Shown: positions 33,891 to 43,090, numbered from the stretch's first letter. The stretch is 64,000 bases of DNA from Meghimatium bilineatum (GCA_034231615.1 CM067304.1:25230589-25294588), one strand, 5' to 3'. Numbers and translations: made by a program. Notes: generated by a model from the sequence alone, not told the origin.

Positions 33891-34790
33891 TTGAGATATT
33901 TGAACCTAGGAAAGAAAATATTCTTCTTCTGCTGGTGTAATCAAAGGTTCTTCCCTTGTGTTGTTATATTCAAGCGGGGTCTCACATTGTAAAACATGAA
34001 GGGGGCTTTTAATGTTTTATATCTATTATGTTGAGTTATTTGTTTAACAATGACAATTGATAATACGCATTTGAGATATTTGAACCTAGGAAAGAAAATA
34101 CGCTTCTTCTGCTGGTGTAATCAAAGGTTCTTCCCTTGTGTTGTTATATTCAAGCGGGGTCTCACATTGTAAAACATGAAGGGGGCTTTTAATGTTTTAT
34201 ATCTATTATGTTGAGTTATTTGTTTAACAATGACAATTGATAATACGCATTTGAGATATTTGAACCTAGGAAAGAAAATACTCTTCTTCTGCTGGTGTAA
34301 TCAAAGGTTCTTCCCTTGTGTTGTTATATTCAAGCGGGGTCTCACATTGTAAAACATGAAGGGGGCTTTTAATGTTTTATATCTATTATGTTGAGTTATT
34401 TGTTTAACAATGACAATTGATAATACGCATTTGAGATATTTGAACCTAGGAAAGAAAATACTCTTCTTCTGCTGGTGTAATCAAAGGTTCTTCCCTTGTG
34501 TTGTTATATTCAAGCGGGTTCTCACATTGTAAAACATGAAGGGGGCTTTTAATGTTTTATATCTATTATGTTGAGTTATTTGTTTAACAATGACAATTGA
34601 TAATACGCATTTGAGATATTTGAACCTAGGAAAGAAAATACTCTTCTTCTGCTGGTGTAATCAAAGGTTCTTCCCTTGTGTTGTTATATTCAAGCGGGGT
34701 CTCACATTGTAAAACATGAAGGGGGCTTTTAATGTTTTATATCTATTATGTTGAGTTATTTGTTTAACAATGACAATTGATAATACACAT
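33891..34790. repeat. Five near-identical 180-bp tandem units inside the Polinton
   Basis: Units start with TTGAGATATTTGAACCTAGG at 33891, 34071, 34251, 34431 and 34611, exactly 180 bp apart. Only a handful of single-base differences are visible (for example around the first TTCTTCTTC and one GCGGGG/GCGGGT change). The array lies between the left inverted repeat and the PolB promoter and has no counterpart at the right end. It could hold regulatory or replication sites; nothing in it is recognisable. Confidence 0.95.
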
Positions 34791-35162
34791 AATATGAGAC
34801 ATGGCTAAGAAGAGTGTACCAACTGATCTGTAAATGCGCTGAAGCATCCGAAGTGCTTAAACGCCAGTTCATGGCACTTGAAAAAACAGCTAAATCAGCA
34901 GTATTTGTTATCTTGCCTGTATCATGAACCGCGTCGGTGAATCATCAGCCCTAGCTTGACCGTGTCATGAACGCAGCAGAAACGTCAGTAACGCACGTGC
35001 ACCCATAATCACCATAAACTGTTACCCCGACCTGGTTATGGTGTGCACAAGCTAACCTAGCACAACAGCTAGTTGTACCTAGTTAAAACTGGTTTTATCT
35101 AGTTATTTCCGAAATAGACAAGCCTGTAACAAAATTTTTTGCTGATTCAGCATTCGGCGCAC
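34791..35162 (+). promoter_or_regulatory. PolB upstream region
   Basis: A non-coding stretch between the 180-bp array and the PolB TATA box. It contains several related CTAGTT/AACTAG phrases and a CTAGCACAACAGCTAG near-palindrome at about 35054-35070. Likely promoter-proximal sequence, by position only. Confidence 0.3.
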
Positions 35163-35170
35163 TATAAATA
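35163..35170 (+). promoter_or_regulatory. TATA box of PolB
   Basis: TATAAATA, about 116 bp before an ATG at 35279 that is followed at once by the splice-donor consensus GTGAGT. The expected transcription start would be about 30 bp downstream. The identical octamer fronts the PC4-like gene on the other strand (39639-39646). Confidence 0.6.
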
Positions 35171-35280
35171 CCAGTGATTCTGAAATTATCCGCACTCTAA
35201 AAACCACATTCCGACTGATAACAGCGCAGTGTGTCAGACTTTTGAACCTCAGATAAACAGTGTTTATATTCCAAGAAAAT

Positions 35281-35370
35281 GGTGAGTTATATGTTTTAGT
35301 ATGTATTAGTTTGAGTACATTTTGATCTTTATGTTATCGTCTTTTATATTGTATATGCTATATGTTACCC

Positions 35371-35404
<34 letters not shown>

Positions 35405-35413
35405 GGGTTACAT

Positions 35414-35455
<42 letters not shown>

Positions 35456-35520
35456 AGTTATATCTTTAGTATGTATTAGTTTAAGCACATTTTGATCTTT
35501 ATGCTAGCGTCTTTTATATT
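35281..35520 (+). repeat. 70-bp direct repeat flanking an (AT)n hairpin and a (GT)n run
   Basis: Seventy bases from GGTGAGTTATATG (35281-35350) recur 170 bp later at 35451-35520 with a few changes, including the splice-donor-like GGTGAGT. Between them is a perfect inverted repeat, TATGTTACCCATGTA at 35361 pairing with TACATGGGTTACATA ending near 35414 around an AT run, followed by a GT run. This region probably lies in a 5' intron of PolB. Confidence 0.85.
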
Positions 35521-35586
35521 TTTGACTCGTCTGATTGTGCTGCAAAGTCAACGAGTAACACGACCTACATAGCAAAACACATCCCC

Positions 35587-38277
35587 ATGTCGTGTTCTGT
35601 AGCGTCCAATGTCCCTGATAAGAAAGACCCCGTCTGTTTCGTCAGCACAGGAGATCCTCAGAAACTGATCAATAGTGTGCTGAAGTATTTAGTGGAAATC
35701 GCTGATACTGCTGGAAATCTCTTAAAAGAACGTTTTGCCGAACATCTCAAGGTCTTGCGTGATGGTGAGCATTTTTTAGAGTTGTGTAGACTCGAGGGGT
35801 ATCTTGCGCAACTGCCTGTGATTGGGTTTAATTCGGGGAAATATGATGTTAATTTGATTAAACCATATTTCGCCCGGTATTTTTTAAAAAACCCCGGCGA
35901 AGACGGGGCCTTCGACTTCGCTGTCAAGCGAAATAATAATTTTATGTGCATATCCACGGAAAAATTAAAGTTTTTGGATATTGTCAATTACCTTGCCCCA
36001 GGTTTTAGTTACAGTAAGTATTTAGCAGCTTACAGGGTAGTCGAACAGAAAGGTTTTTTCTGTTACGAGTATGTAACAGATTTGGCGCAGTTGAAGGAAC
36101 CCTGTTTACCTCCACACGCGGCCTTCTACTCAAAACTTAAAAATTCCAACATTTCTGTTGAAGAATATGCGTACTGCCAAAAAATCTGGCGGGAACATAA
36201 CATGACGAAATTGCAGGATTTTCTCGAGTGGTACAACAACAAAGATGTCGCGCCTATGCTGAAGGCCCTATCCAGCCAGGTTAAATTCTATGCTGCGATT
36301 GGGATTGATATGTTTAAGGACGCAATCTCTGTTCCGGGTATCACCCTCAGGTACCTTTTCAAAACCCTACCACGTGGTATAGTCTTTACGTTATGCGCCC
36401 CATATGAAAAAGACCTACACAACATCATACGCCACAACATCACCGGTGGGCCGTCTATTATTTTTCATCGACACCATGAGGTGGATAAAACCAACATCCG
36501 CGGTGGTAAGGTGGTTAAGAGCATTAAGGGGTATGACGCCAATGCTCTTTATTTGTGGGCATTAATGCAGAAGATGCCCACAGATTTTACAATCACCCGA
36601 ACACACGATGATGGTTTTAAACAGCACAGGCGAAATCTGTACACCATTCAATGTAGGGAGTGGTTAGCTTGGATGGCTCACACGAGAAACACAGAACTTA
36701 TCACCCAATTCAACGGTAAGGAACACCGTGTTGGTGATGCTCATATTCCAGTGGATGGTTATTGTACTATGACACGCACGGCCTTTCAATTTCATGGTTG
36801 CATGTTCCACGGGCATCCCAACTGCCCAATCACCAAAGACCATGTCATCAATCCGGTCAACAAAAAACCACTTGCTGATTTGTATTTGGCTACATGTAGA
36901 ACCAGTCAAACGATAGCTAACGCGTGTGGTGGTGGTATTGTCGAGTGTTGGGAATGTGAGTGGCAGACATTAAAAAAGACGGAGAAACGTGTCAGAGACT
37001 TTCTAGCAACAGCATTTACGAGGCAAAAACCATCCTACGCTAAATACACGAGACCCACACAAACCCAAATTATTGCAGCTGTTGTTGATGGTTCGTGTTT
37101 TGGGCTTGTTGAATGTGATATTCACGTCCCAGATGCTTTGAAAGCGTATTTTTCGGAGATGACACCCATCTTTAAAAATATTGATGTCAGTCGGGCAGAT
37201 ATCGGCCCGCTGATGGGGAAATACGCAAATGACAATAAGCTATTGACCACACCTCGTCGAACACTTATTGGGAGCTATATTGGTAACAAAATCCTGTTGG
37301 CCACACCCTTGCTAAAGTGGTATCTGGCTCATGGTCTAGTGGTTACATACATCTATCAGGTTATAGAGTATGAACCTGTAGCATGTTTCAGCCAGTTTGG
37401 TGATACTGTTACAAGAGCTCGTCGTAAGGGTGATCTCTCCCCAGCCGCTTCTATTACAAGTGATACTATGAAATTACTTGGGAATGCGGCTTATGGAAAA
37501 ACACTCACCAATAAAGCTAAACATGCTAAAGTGGTGTATGTGGACCCTACAGCGACCGACAAGTTGGTCAATAGCCCTTACTTTAGGAAGATGGTCGAGG
37601 TTGGGCCTGATCTATACGAGGTTGAGTCACGGTATCAGCACACGAAGTGGGATTTACCCATCCAGATTGGTTTTTTCGTGTACCAATATGCCAAGCTTAG
37701 GATGCTTGAGTTTTACTATGACTTCCTCGATAGATTCGTGGACAGGAGTGATTTTGAGGTGACAGAGATGGATACGGACTCTCTCTATTTAGCCCTAGCC
37801 GCGGACAGTCTACATGACGTCATTAAGCCTAGCATGAGGGCCGAATATCGACAAGTCTACGATCAGTGGTTCCCTAGGGAAACCTGTCAGCCTAATATAG
37901 ACCTCTTACTCGACCCACCTAAAGACTGTCCCCAATGCATCGAGGCTAGGCTATTCGATAAGCGAAAGCCAGGTCTATTCAAGCTCGAGTATGCTGGTAT
38001 AGGGATGATTTCACTATGCAGCAAGACATATCACTGCTTTGGGCCCTATGACAAGACATCGACAAAGGGGCTAAGTAAGACCCAAAACAAATTTGACGCA
38101 AAGACATTTTCCGACGTCCTGACAACCAGACAAAGTAGTGGGGGTAAAAATCGGGGTTTTAAGACGACAGGGACAGCTGTGTACACATACGAACAACATA
38201 GGGCATCACTTTCATACTTTTACATAAAACGACAGGTACAGTCAGATAATGTCTCAACAACACCTCTTCCTATATAA
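35587..38277 (+). CDS. Protein-primed type DNA polymerase B of the Polinton, N-terminally short
   Basis: Family-B polymerase, 896 residues from this ATG, thought to copy the element by protein-primed synthesis. Visible motifs are exonuclease motif II (GFNSGKYD, residues 80-87), exonuclease motif III (Y216-x3-D220), polymerase motif A (YDANALYLWALM, 316-327), the FHGCMFHGHPNC insertion region near 402-413, motif B (KLLGNAAYG, 629-637) and motif C (DTDS, 729-732). Exonuclease motif I is missing. The frame is open upstream to 35485, and the residues just before this Met (AKHIP) continue the family pattern, so the real start may be upstream: ATG 35279-35281, donor GTGAGT and an acceptor AG at 35546-35547 would join in frame. 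Usual family length is over 1,000 residues. Confidence 0.93.
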   Translation: MSCSVASNVPDKKDPVCFVSTGDPQKLINSVLKYLVEIADTAGNLLKERFAEHLKVLRDGEHFLELCRLEGYLAQLPVIGFNSGKYDVNLIKPYFARYFLKNPGEDGAFDFAVKRNNNFMCISTEKLKFLDIVNYLAPGFSYSKYLAAYRVVEQKGFFCYEYVTDLAQLKEPCLPPHAAFYSKLKNSNISVEEYAYCQKIWREHNMTKLQDFLEWYNNKDVAPMLKALSSQVKFYAAIGIDMFKDAISVPGITLRYLFKTLPRGIVFTLCAPYEKDLHNIIRHNITGGPSIIFHRHHEVDKTNIRGGKVVKSIKGYDANALYLWALMQKMPTDFTITRTHDDGFKQHRRNLYTIQCREWLAWMAHTRNTELITQFNGKEHRVGDAHIPVDGYCTMTRTAFQFHGCMFHGHPNCPITKDHVINPVNKKPLADLYLATCRTSQTIANACGGGIVECWECEWQTLKKTEKRVRDFLATAFTRQKPSYAKYTRPTQTQIIAAVVDGSCFGLVECDIHVPDALKAYFSEMTPIFKNIDVSRADIGPLMGKYANDNKLLTTPRRTLIGSYIGNKILLATPLLKWYLAHGLVVTYIYQVIEYEPVACFSQFGDTVTRARRKGDLSPAASITSDTMKLLGNAAYGKTLTNKAKHAKVVYVDPTATDKLVNSPYFRKMVEVGPDLYEVESRYQHTKWDLPIQIGFFVYQYAKLRMLEFYYDFLDRFVDRSDFEVTEMDTDSLYLALAADSLHDVIKPSMRAEYRQVYDQWFPRETCQPNIDLLLDPPKDCPQCIEARLFDKRKPGLFKLEYAGIGMISLCSKTYHCFGPYDKTSTKGLSKTQNKFDAKTFSDVLTTRQSSGGKNRGFKTTGTAVYTYEQHRASLSYFYIKRQVQSDNVSTTPLPI

Positions 38278-39029
38278 CCTTTCTCAAATTCGTACTTGGT
38301 GTCGGAATTGTTGTATAATTTCATAATGTAATGATTATGGCTTTAGAAATTTGTATGTCCTTTGCCTAATTTCATGCTCCTTATAAATGTTTATTTATGG
38401 TCTTTTCATAATTTTATGCTTTTTATGACATTGTACATTTTCTATTTGATAAATTTATGGTGTATAAATGATACACACTTAAAATGTTTTATGAAAATAC
38501 ATATCCATTTTTCTTAATTGTATACCTTGGTACGTTCAACAATATAAAAAAGTACGTAAATAAAAGTATTTCATATGTTTAACCCTTTTTGTTTGTTTTA
38601 TATTTGTGTGTTATAAATGTATATGTCTCCCGAGTCTAACACCCACCACTTAATGGATTCTTGTCTGTTTTCTGCCCCCTAAACCATGCTTCCCATCCTG
38701 CCCTGTATCTGACCCCTGGTGTAAACGGTATCTGGTCAAGTGGATCTGGTTTTATCTGAATTTCTTGTCCTGTGGATAACTTCTGGTATGTAACTGGTAT
38801 TCTTGTCCTGTGGCTAATGTATAAGTTCTTGACCTGTGGATACTTATGGCCCTCTGGTGTGACAGATGATTCTTTGTAACAAGTTAATGAAACACACAGT
38901 ACAGACAGCACGTAAACGAGAACTTGAAAATATTTGACAACAAATTGTTTCAGAGATATAAAAATATTTATTTATGAATCGTGTACATTTTTCAAAATAA
39001 ATAAGAAAAAAGAATGTTCACTGTATAAT
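38278..39029. other. Convergent 3' region between PolB and the PC4-like gene
   Basis: Holds a probable plus-strand polyadenylation signal, AATAAA at 38559-38564, for PolB, and a minus-strand one (TTTATT at 38967-38972) for the PC4-like gene. A 92-codon minus-strand open stretch (38636-38911) begins with GTG rather than ATG and contains a short repeated CCTGTGGAT-type phrase. I do not support it as a gene. Confidence 0.5.
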
Positions 39030-39560
39030 TCACTGTTGATAAAGCGGTATCAAAACAGGTTGTGTTCTTTGTCTCTTGGCTGGTTTGGGTTTGTTGGTAT
39101 TTTTCTTTTCTGGGGCTGATACCGTTGGTTCAGGTACATAGACAGGTTCGTAGTCGGGTGTGAGATACATCTCTAGGTTACCACAACCATATGGGAATGA
39201 ATCGTCATAGGTGTTTGAAACTGGAGCCGATGAATCACTGTAAGTGTTTGAAACCGCAACTGTTGAATCGTCATATATATTTGTAACTGGATCATTTGAA
39301 GTTTGCTTTGTAGGAAAAACACTGGAAATTCTATCAAATTCATTCAGAATAACATCACGTAGTTCTACTAGATCGACGAAATCTTGTCGACTCATCGTGA
39401 TGCCTGTTTTGGTAGGAAACTTTATGTGTGTATCACCATAGTATCTGCGAATCTGAATAAGAGGTTTCTTGAAGGATGATACAGCCACTGCATTAACACC
39501 ATCACCTAATGGTTTAATCATATCGTTTGTTCTGGAAAAGTATGTAACTGGTGAAGCCAT
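39030..39560 (-). CDS. PC4/Sub1-like DNA-binding protein of the Polinton
   Basis: 176 residues. Residues about 24-72 fit the PC4 (transcriptional coactivator p15) fold: a hydrophobic strand, KPLIQIRRYYGD (32-43), then PTKTGITMSRQDFVDL (49-64). PC4 proteins bind single-stranded DNA and assist RNA polymerase II transcription. Here it could serve element replication or transcription (inference). A low-complexity middle (repeated SNTYDDS-like) leads to a basic C-terminus (KKNTNKPKPAKRQR, about 153-166) that could act in nuclear targeting. ATG is at 39558-39560, with a TATA box about 80 bp upstream. It is separated from the capsid operon by 255 bp and looks like its own transcription unit. Confidence 0.7.
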   Translation of the reverse strand: MASPVTYFSRTNDMIKPLGDGVNAVAVSSFKKPLIQIRRYYGDTHIKFPTKTGITMSRQDFVDLVELRDVILNEFDRISSVFPTKQTSNDPVTNIYDDSTVAVSNTYSDSSAPVSNTYDDSFPYGCGNLEMYLTPDYEPVYVPEPTVSAPEKKNTNKPKPAKRQRTQPVLIPLYQQ

Positions 39561-39638
39561 CTTCTTAATACAACTGGAGTTGGAAATATCACTTCTAGAC
39601 TGGTAGTGCGATGTGAGGTTTATATCAAGTGAACTTCT

Positions 39639-39646
39639 TATTTATA
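39639..39646 (-). promoter_or_regulatory. TATA box of the PC4-like gene
   Basis: TATAAATA on the minus strand, about 80 bp before the start codon, with a CCAAT box about 55 bp further upstream (39697-39701, minus strand) in a GC-rich patch. Confidence 0.6.
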
Positions 39647-39815
39647 CACACAGCGGCGGCCGGAGCACCCCACGCACGCGCGGCGGCCGGCTCCCGATTG
39701 GTCGTATCTGTGGCATGCCTCATGGATGACCCCACGCCAGTATGGCGTTTCTAGGTCACAGGAGCTGCCAGCTTTGATTAATGACTCATGGCGTGGGTAC
39801 GCTGTGGTATCTAGG
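39647..39815 (-). promoter_or_regulatory. GC-rich upstream region with paired AGGTCA elements
   Basis: A CpG-rich block (39650-39695) is followed by two copies of TCTAGGTCACAG, at 39750-39761 and 39810-39821. They contain AGGTCA, the half-site bound by nuclear receptors. The second overlaps the protease stop codon. A role is inference. Confidence 0.35.
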
Positions 39816-40301
39816 TCACAGATGTTGTACGCGTGACTTTTGTTTGACCTGGTTCCAGACTAGGGCGTATACAAGCTTATCATTTTTCCACTGTTTGACC
39901 GTGAAAGGTCGCAACACACATGCCATGGACGCACCGCGTGCTTTTAACATTAAGAAATACACAACGTATAAGCCACAAGTAGAACTCAACAAATCTTGTA
40001 GTACTCTCGGGTTGTAAACATAAGGTCTATTTGAATTTCTTTCTAGAAATTTGATAATCTCTGAATGTCTGGGTGGCAGGCCAAACGAATCAAAATATGT
40101 AAATGCTCCAACACCATCGTAATAAATGGCCACCCAATGGGATCCCGGTCTATAACTGGGGTCTGTATTGACAACAAAAGCAGCTGTCAGAGTTGGGTCA
40201 ATGTATCTCGGTAACTTATCCACTGGTACGACTCGTACTAAACCGAGGCGACGAATCCAGATATCCTGTATTAATAGCTCGTAGATTTGGTTAGTGTTCA
40301 T
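39816..40301 (-). CDS. Adenovirus-type (Ulp1-like) cysteine protease
   Basis: 161-residue C5/C48-type protease, expected to process capsid precursors during particle maturation. The catalytic set is visible in the right order: H55 (SHWVAIYY), D71 (YFDSFG), Q102 (VLQDLLS) and C109 (SSTCGLY). ATG is at 40299-40301, four bases after the stop of the major capsid gene, so it is the last gene of the minus-strand virion cluster. Length fits the family, and no break is seen. Confidence 0.92.
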   Translation of the reverse strand: MNTNQIYELLIQDIWIRRLGLVRVVPVDKLPRYIDPTLTAAFVVNTDPSYRPGSHWVAIYYDGVGAFTYFDSFGLPPRHSEIIKFLERNSNRPYVYNPRVLQDLLSSTCGLYVVYFLMLKARGASMACVLRPFTVKQWKNDKLVYALVWNQVKQKSRVQHL

Positions 40302-40305
40302 TCTC

Positions 40306-41616
40306 TCAAGCTAAAAAGTCTGTAAGAATTGATCTGGTCTTGGATACCTCCAAAACACTGTCAACTTCAAAGTAAATTAAAACTTGAATAGCCGATGCGG
40401 TCACGGTGGCGAATTTCAGCTCAATGGCCAGTGGCCCAGTCTTGGCCATCTCAAATTGATCACCATCGAGCAAGCTAGGAGTCAGATCAAAAGCGTAGAG
40501 ATTATAACCATGCTTAAAACCTCTAACGTCAATACCATTTCCAGCATCTTTACCGACAAAACCTAGGGCTGTTAGACTACCAAAGAACGCTCTGATGTAC
40601 TGATCATTGGCGTAATTAATAGTCAGTGGTTTACTACTCACATTTCTACCATCTACCAACAGGTTTAAATACGTCAGATCAAAATGATGAAAATTGAATG
40701 GATTTTTCTTAAGATTACCGTTAAAGGCACCAGCATCAACCAAACCAATAACGACTCTTGTGGGTGTCTGTGATAAAAATAAATTATCTTGAACGTGTGA
40801 TAGCATACCATTAGGGATGGAAAATGTTTTCAAACCAACCCGTTTTATCGGGTACTTGGCATTACCTCGCATTAAGGCTTTCTCGTGGGCTAGTGAGATG
40901 GCTGGATTAAGTTTGACTTTTCTAAGTACTAGCGCTGCATGGGTGATAACACTTTTGTAACCAACGGTCCCATCTGTAGCCATCAGGTTGAAGACATCTT
41001 TCGATGGTGTTAGCTTGATCTTTACATCCACACCATTCAACATATATCTGTCTTGGGCGAAAATATCAGCGTGTAATTTACCCATCATATCCATTTCTTC
41101 ACTCGCCGTTGCCAGTTGGCGGCGAATTTTAAAGCCGTTATTCGTATCCCCCTGCGTATCTTCATGGGCTTTTGGTGTATCTCTGTAGTAGAGGGCGGCA
41201 CACAAATGACCCTTTTTAGCATCATCACCATAATTCAAAGTAGCTTCAATATAAGCTCGGTAAGGGTATGTGTTTTCGCTAGCTGTGATAAGAGTATCGT
41301 TCAATGAAACATCGACTTGAGAAAATAAACTGTGCATGTAATAATTCACAGGACCAACTTCAGTATTGGGTTGTAGACTATCACCGTTGGGTAGTGTCAC
41401 TTTGGTTCTTACGTGTAAAAAGGTGTTGAAAAGATCCAAGTAATCTTCACTATTACCCAAAATAACAAACTCGATGGGTGCCCCTGGCGCTAAAGCAGCC
41501 AGGGGATGAATTTCCACGTATTGACCCTCGTCAACAGCCGTTTGGGTTGGTGGTACACTAAACAAATCAAGTCCAGAATGAAGACATTCACACGAGTTGG
41601 GGTGAATGAGCGCCAT
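40306..41616 (-). CDS. Major capsid protein (double jelly-roll)
   Basis: 436 residues of the conserved Polinton capsid family, often annotated in animal genomes as F54H12.2-like. Recognition rests on the overall sequence pattern: an N-terminal LHSGLDLFSVPPTQTAV stretch, then FVILGNSEDYLDL, a central KRVGLKTFSIPNG segment and a C-terminal LTPSLLDGDQFEMAKTGPL segment. It is expected to form the hexon-like shell. Its ATG (41614-41616) overlaps the stop of the upstream 151-aa gene in a TAATG arrangement. The frame is fully open. Confidence 0.88.
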   Translation of the reverse strand: MALIHPNSCECLHSGLDLFSVPPTQTAVDEGQYVEIHPLAALAPGAPIEFVILGNSEDYLDLFNTFLHVRTKVTLPNGDSLQPNTEVGPVNYYMHSLFSQVDVSLNDTLITASENTYPYRAYIEATLNYGDDAKKGHLCAALYYRDTPKAHEDTQGDTNNGFKIRRQLATASEEMDMMGKLHADIFAQDRYMLNGVDVKIKLTPSKDVFNLMATDGTVGYKSVITHAALVLRKVKLNPAISLAHEKALMRGNAKYPIKRVGLKTFSIPNGMLSHVQDNLFLSQTPTRVVIGLVDAGAFNGNLKKNPFNFHHFDLTYLNLLVDGRNVSSKPLTINYANDQYIRAFFGSLTALGFVGKDAGNGIDVRGFKHGYNLYAFDLTPSLLDGDQFEMAKTGPLAIELKFATVTASAIQVLIYFEVDSVLEVSKTRSILTDFLA

Positions 41617-42071
41617 TATGCGAATATGTCTCGGGTCTTGTTCTGCTTGGAATGAGCTCTGTGTCGTTTAGCGGCTGGTTTTATTCTTTTCCGGCAGGGT
41701 GCACCAGGTGGAGTTGGTCGTTTTCGATGTCTAATACCACGACCTGATTGGGTAACGTGGTCGACAGCACCAGCCAATAGGCGCTGGCCAGCTTCTTTGG
41801 CTCTATCTCGCATAGAATCGCGAATATTCCCACCACTAAAAGCATCCTGGGCCACTTGTAAACCAGAAGTGACACCTTCTCTAAGTAGAGCTTTACCACC
41901 TGTTTTTAACCAGGGTAGTACCATTCTACCCAGACCGCTAAAGAAACTACCTAGTCCGTGTCCTTTTTGATGTCTACCACCGACAAATACGGGTAGCCCA
42001 TTCCCAGCTTGGTTACAGAAAAATTCCTCATATAGCTTAGGATTTCTGTGGATTGTTGCGTGTCTAACCAT
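41616..42071 (-). CDS. Basic virion protein with amphipathic segment (pVI/pX-like candidate)
   Basis: 151 residues. An N-terminal NQAGNGLPVFVGGRHQKGHG stretch is followed by a glycine-rich amphipathic helix (LGSFFSGLGRMVLPWLK, about 41-57) and a very basic C-terminus (RHRKRPTPP to KPAAKRHRAH). This layout is known in Polintons and adintovirus-like elements and has been compared with adenoviral core or membrane-active proteins. The exact role is unproven. It starts three bases after the penton stop and ends overlapping the capsid start. Possible jobs: binding packaged DNA or helping membrane passage. Confidence 0.7.
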   Translation of the reverse strand: MVRHATIHRNPKLYEEFFCNQAGNGLPVFVGGRHQKGHGLGSFFSGLGRMVLPWLKTGGKALLREGVTSGLQVAQDAFSGGNIRDSMRDRAKEAGQRLLAGAVDHVTQSGRGIRHRKRPTPPGAPCRKRIKPAAKRHRAHSKQNKTRDIFA

Positions 42072-42074
42072 TGT

Positions 42075-42830
42075 TTACTCCAAGTCAAACCGTTTGCGAG
42101 AACGAAAATGAAGTGTCACCGTTGACGTCCCAGCTGTAAATGCGATCTTCTTGCCTTGGTCTGTGGTTAAAAGGATTTCAACGGCATCAAACGAGAAGCG
42201 ACTCAGAGGTGCATAATGGGGTTTATCATAGATTCGAAACACTGAGGTAGCTGTCTTGTCCAATATGGGTACAGAGCGTAATAGTGGGACCATCGCATCA
42301 CCCACTGAACGCGCAGATACAATGTCTGAATACACATAGACATTTTTCATATCGCGATCCATATCGACCATATCTTGACTGGTTCGATCTGGGTCGTCAT
42401 AGGTCAGACGTGTTTTTGGTAGTGCTAAAATATTTTTCAGCGTCTCACTCAGTGCAAGTTCAGTACCTTCATCGAGAATCTTAATTGTGGCTCTCTTTGA
42501 AGCTTTATTGTAATAAATTTTCGCAATACGACCAGCATTGGTCAGCTTAGAATTAAGTTCTTAGATAAAACCCTCTGGTGAGTCGTATAGACCGGCCGGC
42601 ATAGTTATTACACCGTTCAGGTTATTAGATGGTGGGTGAACATATGTCAACCACACCTCACCATCAAGAACGTTGAAATATGTGTTTGGAAATTGAATTT
42701 CAGCTAGACCAACCTCATATTGGGAATTCATCTCTATAGTTTGTGGAAGTTTGACAAAATAATGGCTGGGGTTATTGTCCGGATAAATGTTCATTGAAGA
42801 ATTGCTCGGTAAGGTAATGTAGAAACTCAT
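42075..42830 (-). pseudogene. Minor capsid (penton, single jelly-roll) gene with one in-frame stop
   Basis: The N-terminal part (MSFYITLPSNSSMNIYPD; EVGLAEIQFPNTYFNV) is diagnostic of the Polinton minor capsid or penton protein. The first 89 codons are open, then TAA at 42561-42563 interrupts. The same frame continues open to TAA at 42075, giving a total length of about 251 codons as usual for the family. It is thus a single nonsense change with no frameshift. The downstream part has an ATG at 42371, but a product from there would lack the first half. The start ATG overlaps the stop of the membrane-protein gene (ATGA). Confidence 0.9.
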
Positions 42831-43090
42831 CCTAGCTTTGGGTTTGGTAACATGTATCCCAAACAGCTACTCAGTAAGGCGATCCAGATCTTGGAGCCAG
42901 GTGCATCGAGGTCGACTCGAGACAGATTAAATAATGAAACACCAATCACCACATATATAATAAGCATTTGACAAAGGAAAACAATTTCTAAACGGGGGAC
43001 CAGTTTACCGAATAAGACCCAGAGTGATGTTCGTACCCCTGCTCTTTCTTCTTCTGGCCGTAATACTGTTTCAACTTGATCAATTTCCAT
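42827..43090 (-). CDS. Small two-helix membrane protein of the Polinton
   Basis: 87 residues with two hydrophobic segments: about 34-54 (EIVFLCQMLIIYVVIGVSLF) and 68-82 (IWIALLSSCLGYMLP). The first 25 residues are charged. No family is recognised beyond its fixed place in the cluster. It may be a membrane-anchored virion or assembly protein, by inference from position. Its ATG overlaps the integrase stop (TAATG) and its stop overlaps the penton start. Confidence 0.65.
   Translation of the reverse strand: MEIDQVETVLRPEEERAGVRTSLWVLFGKLVPRLEIVFLCQMLIIYVVIGVSLFNLSRVDLDAPGSKIWIALLSSCLGYMLPNPKLG

Noticed and set aside
37478-37762. Alternative-frame open stretch inside PolB
   Set aside because: It is a shadow of the polymerase frame, with motif B and the region before motif C on the true frame.
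38636-38911. 92-codon minus-strand frame between PolB and the PC4-like gene
   Set aside because: It begins at GTG, has internal repeats and no family similarity.
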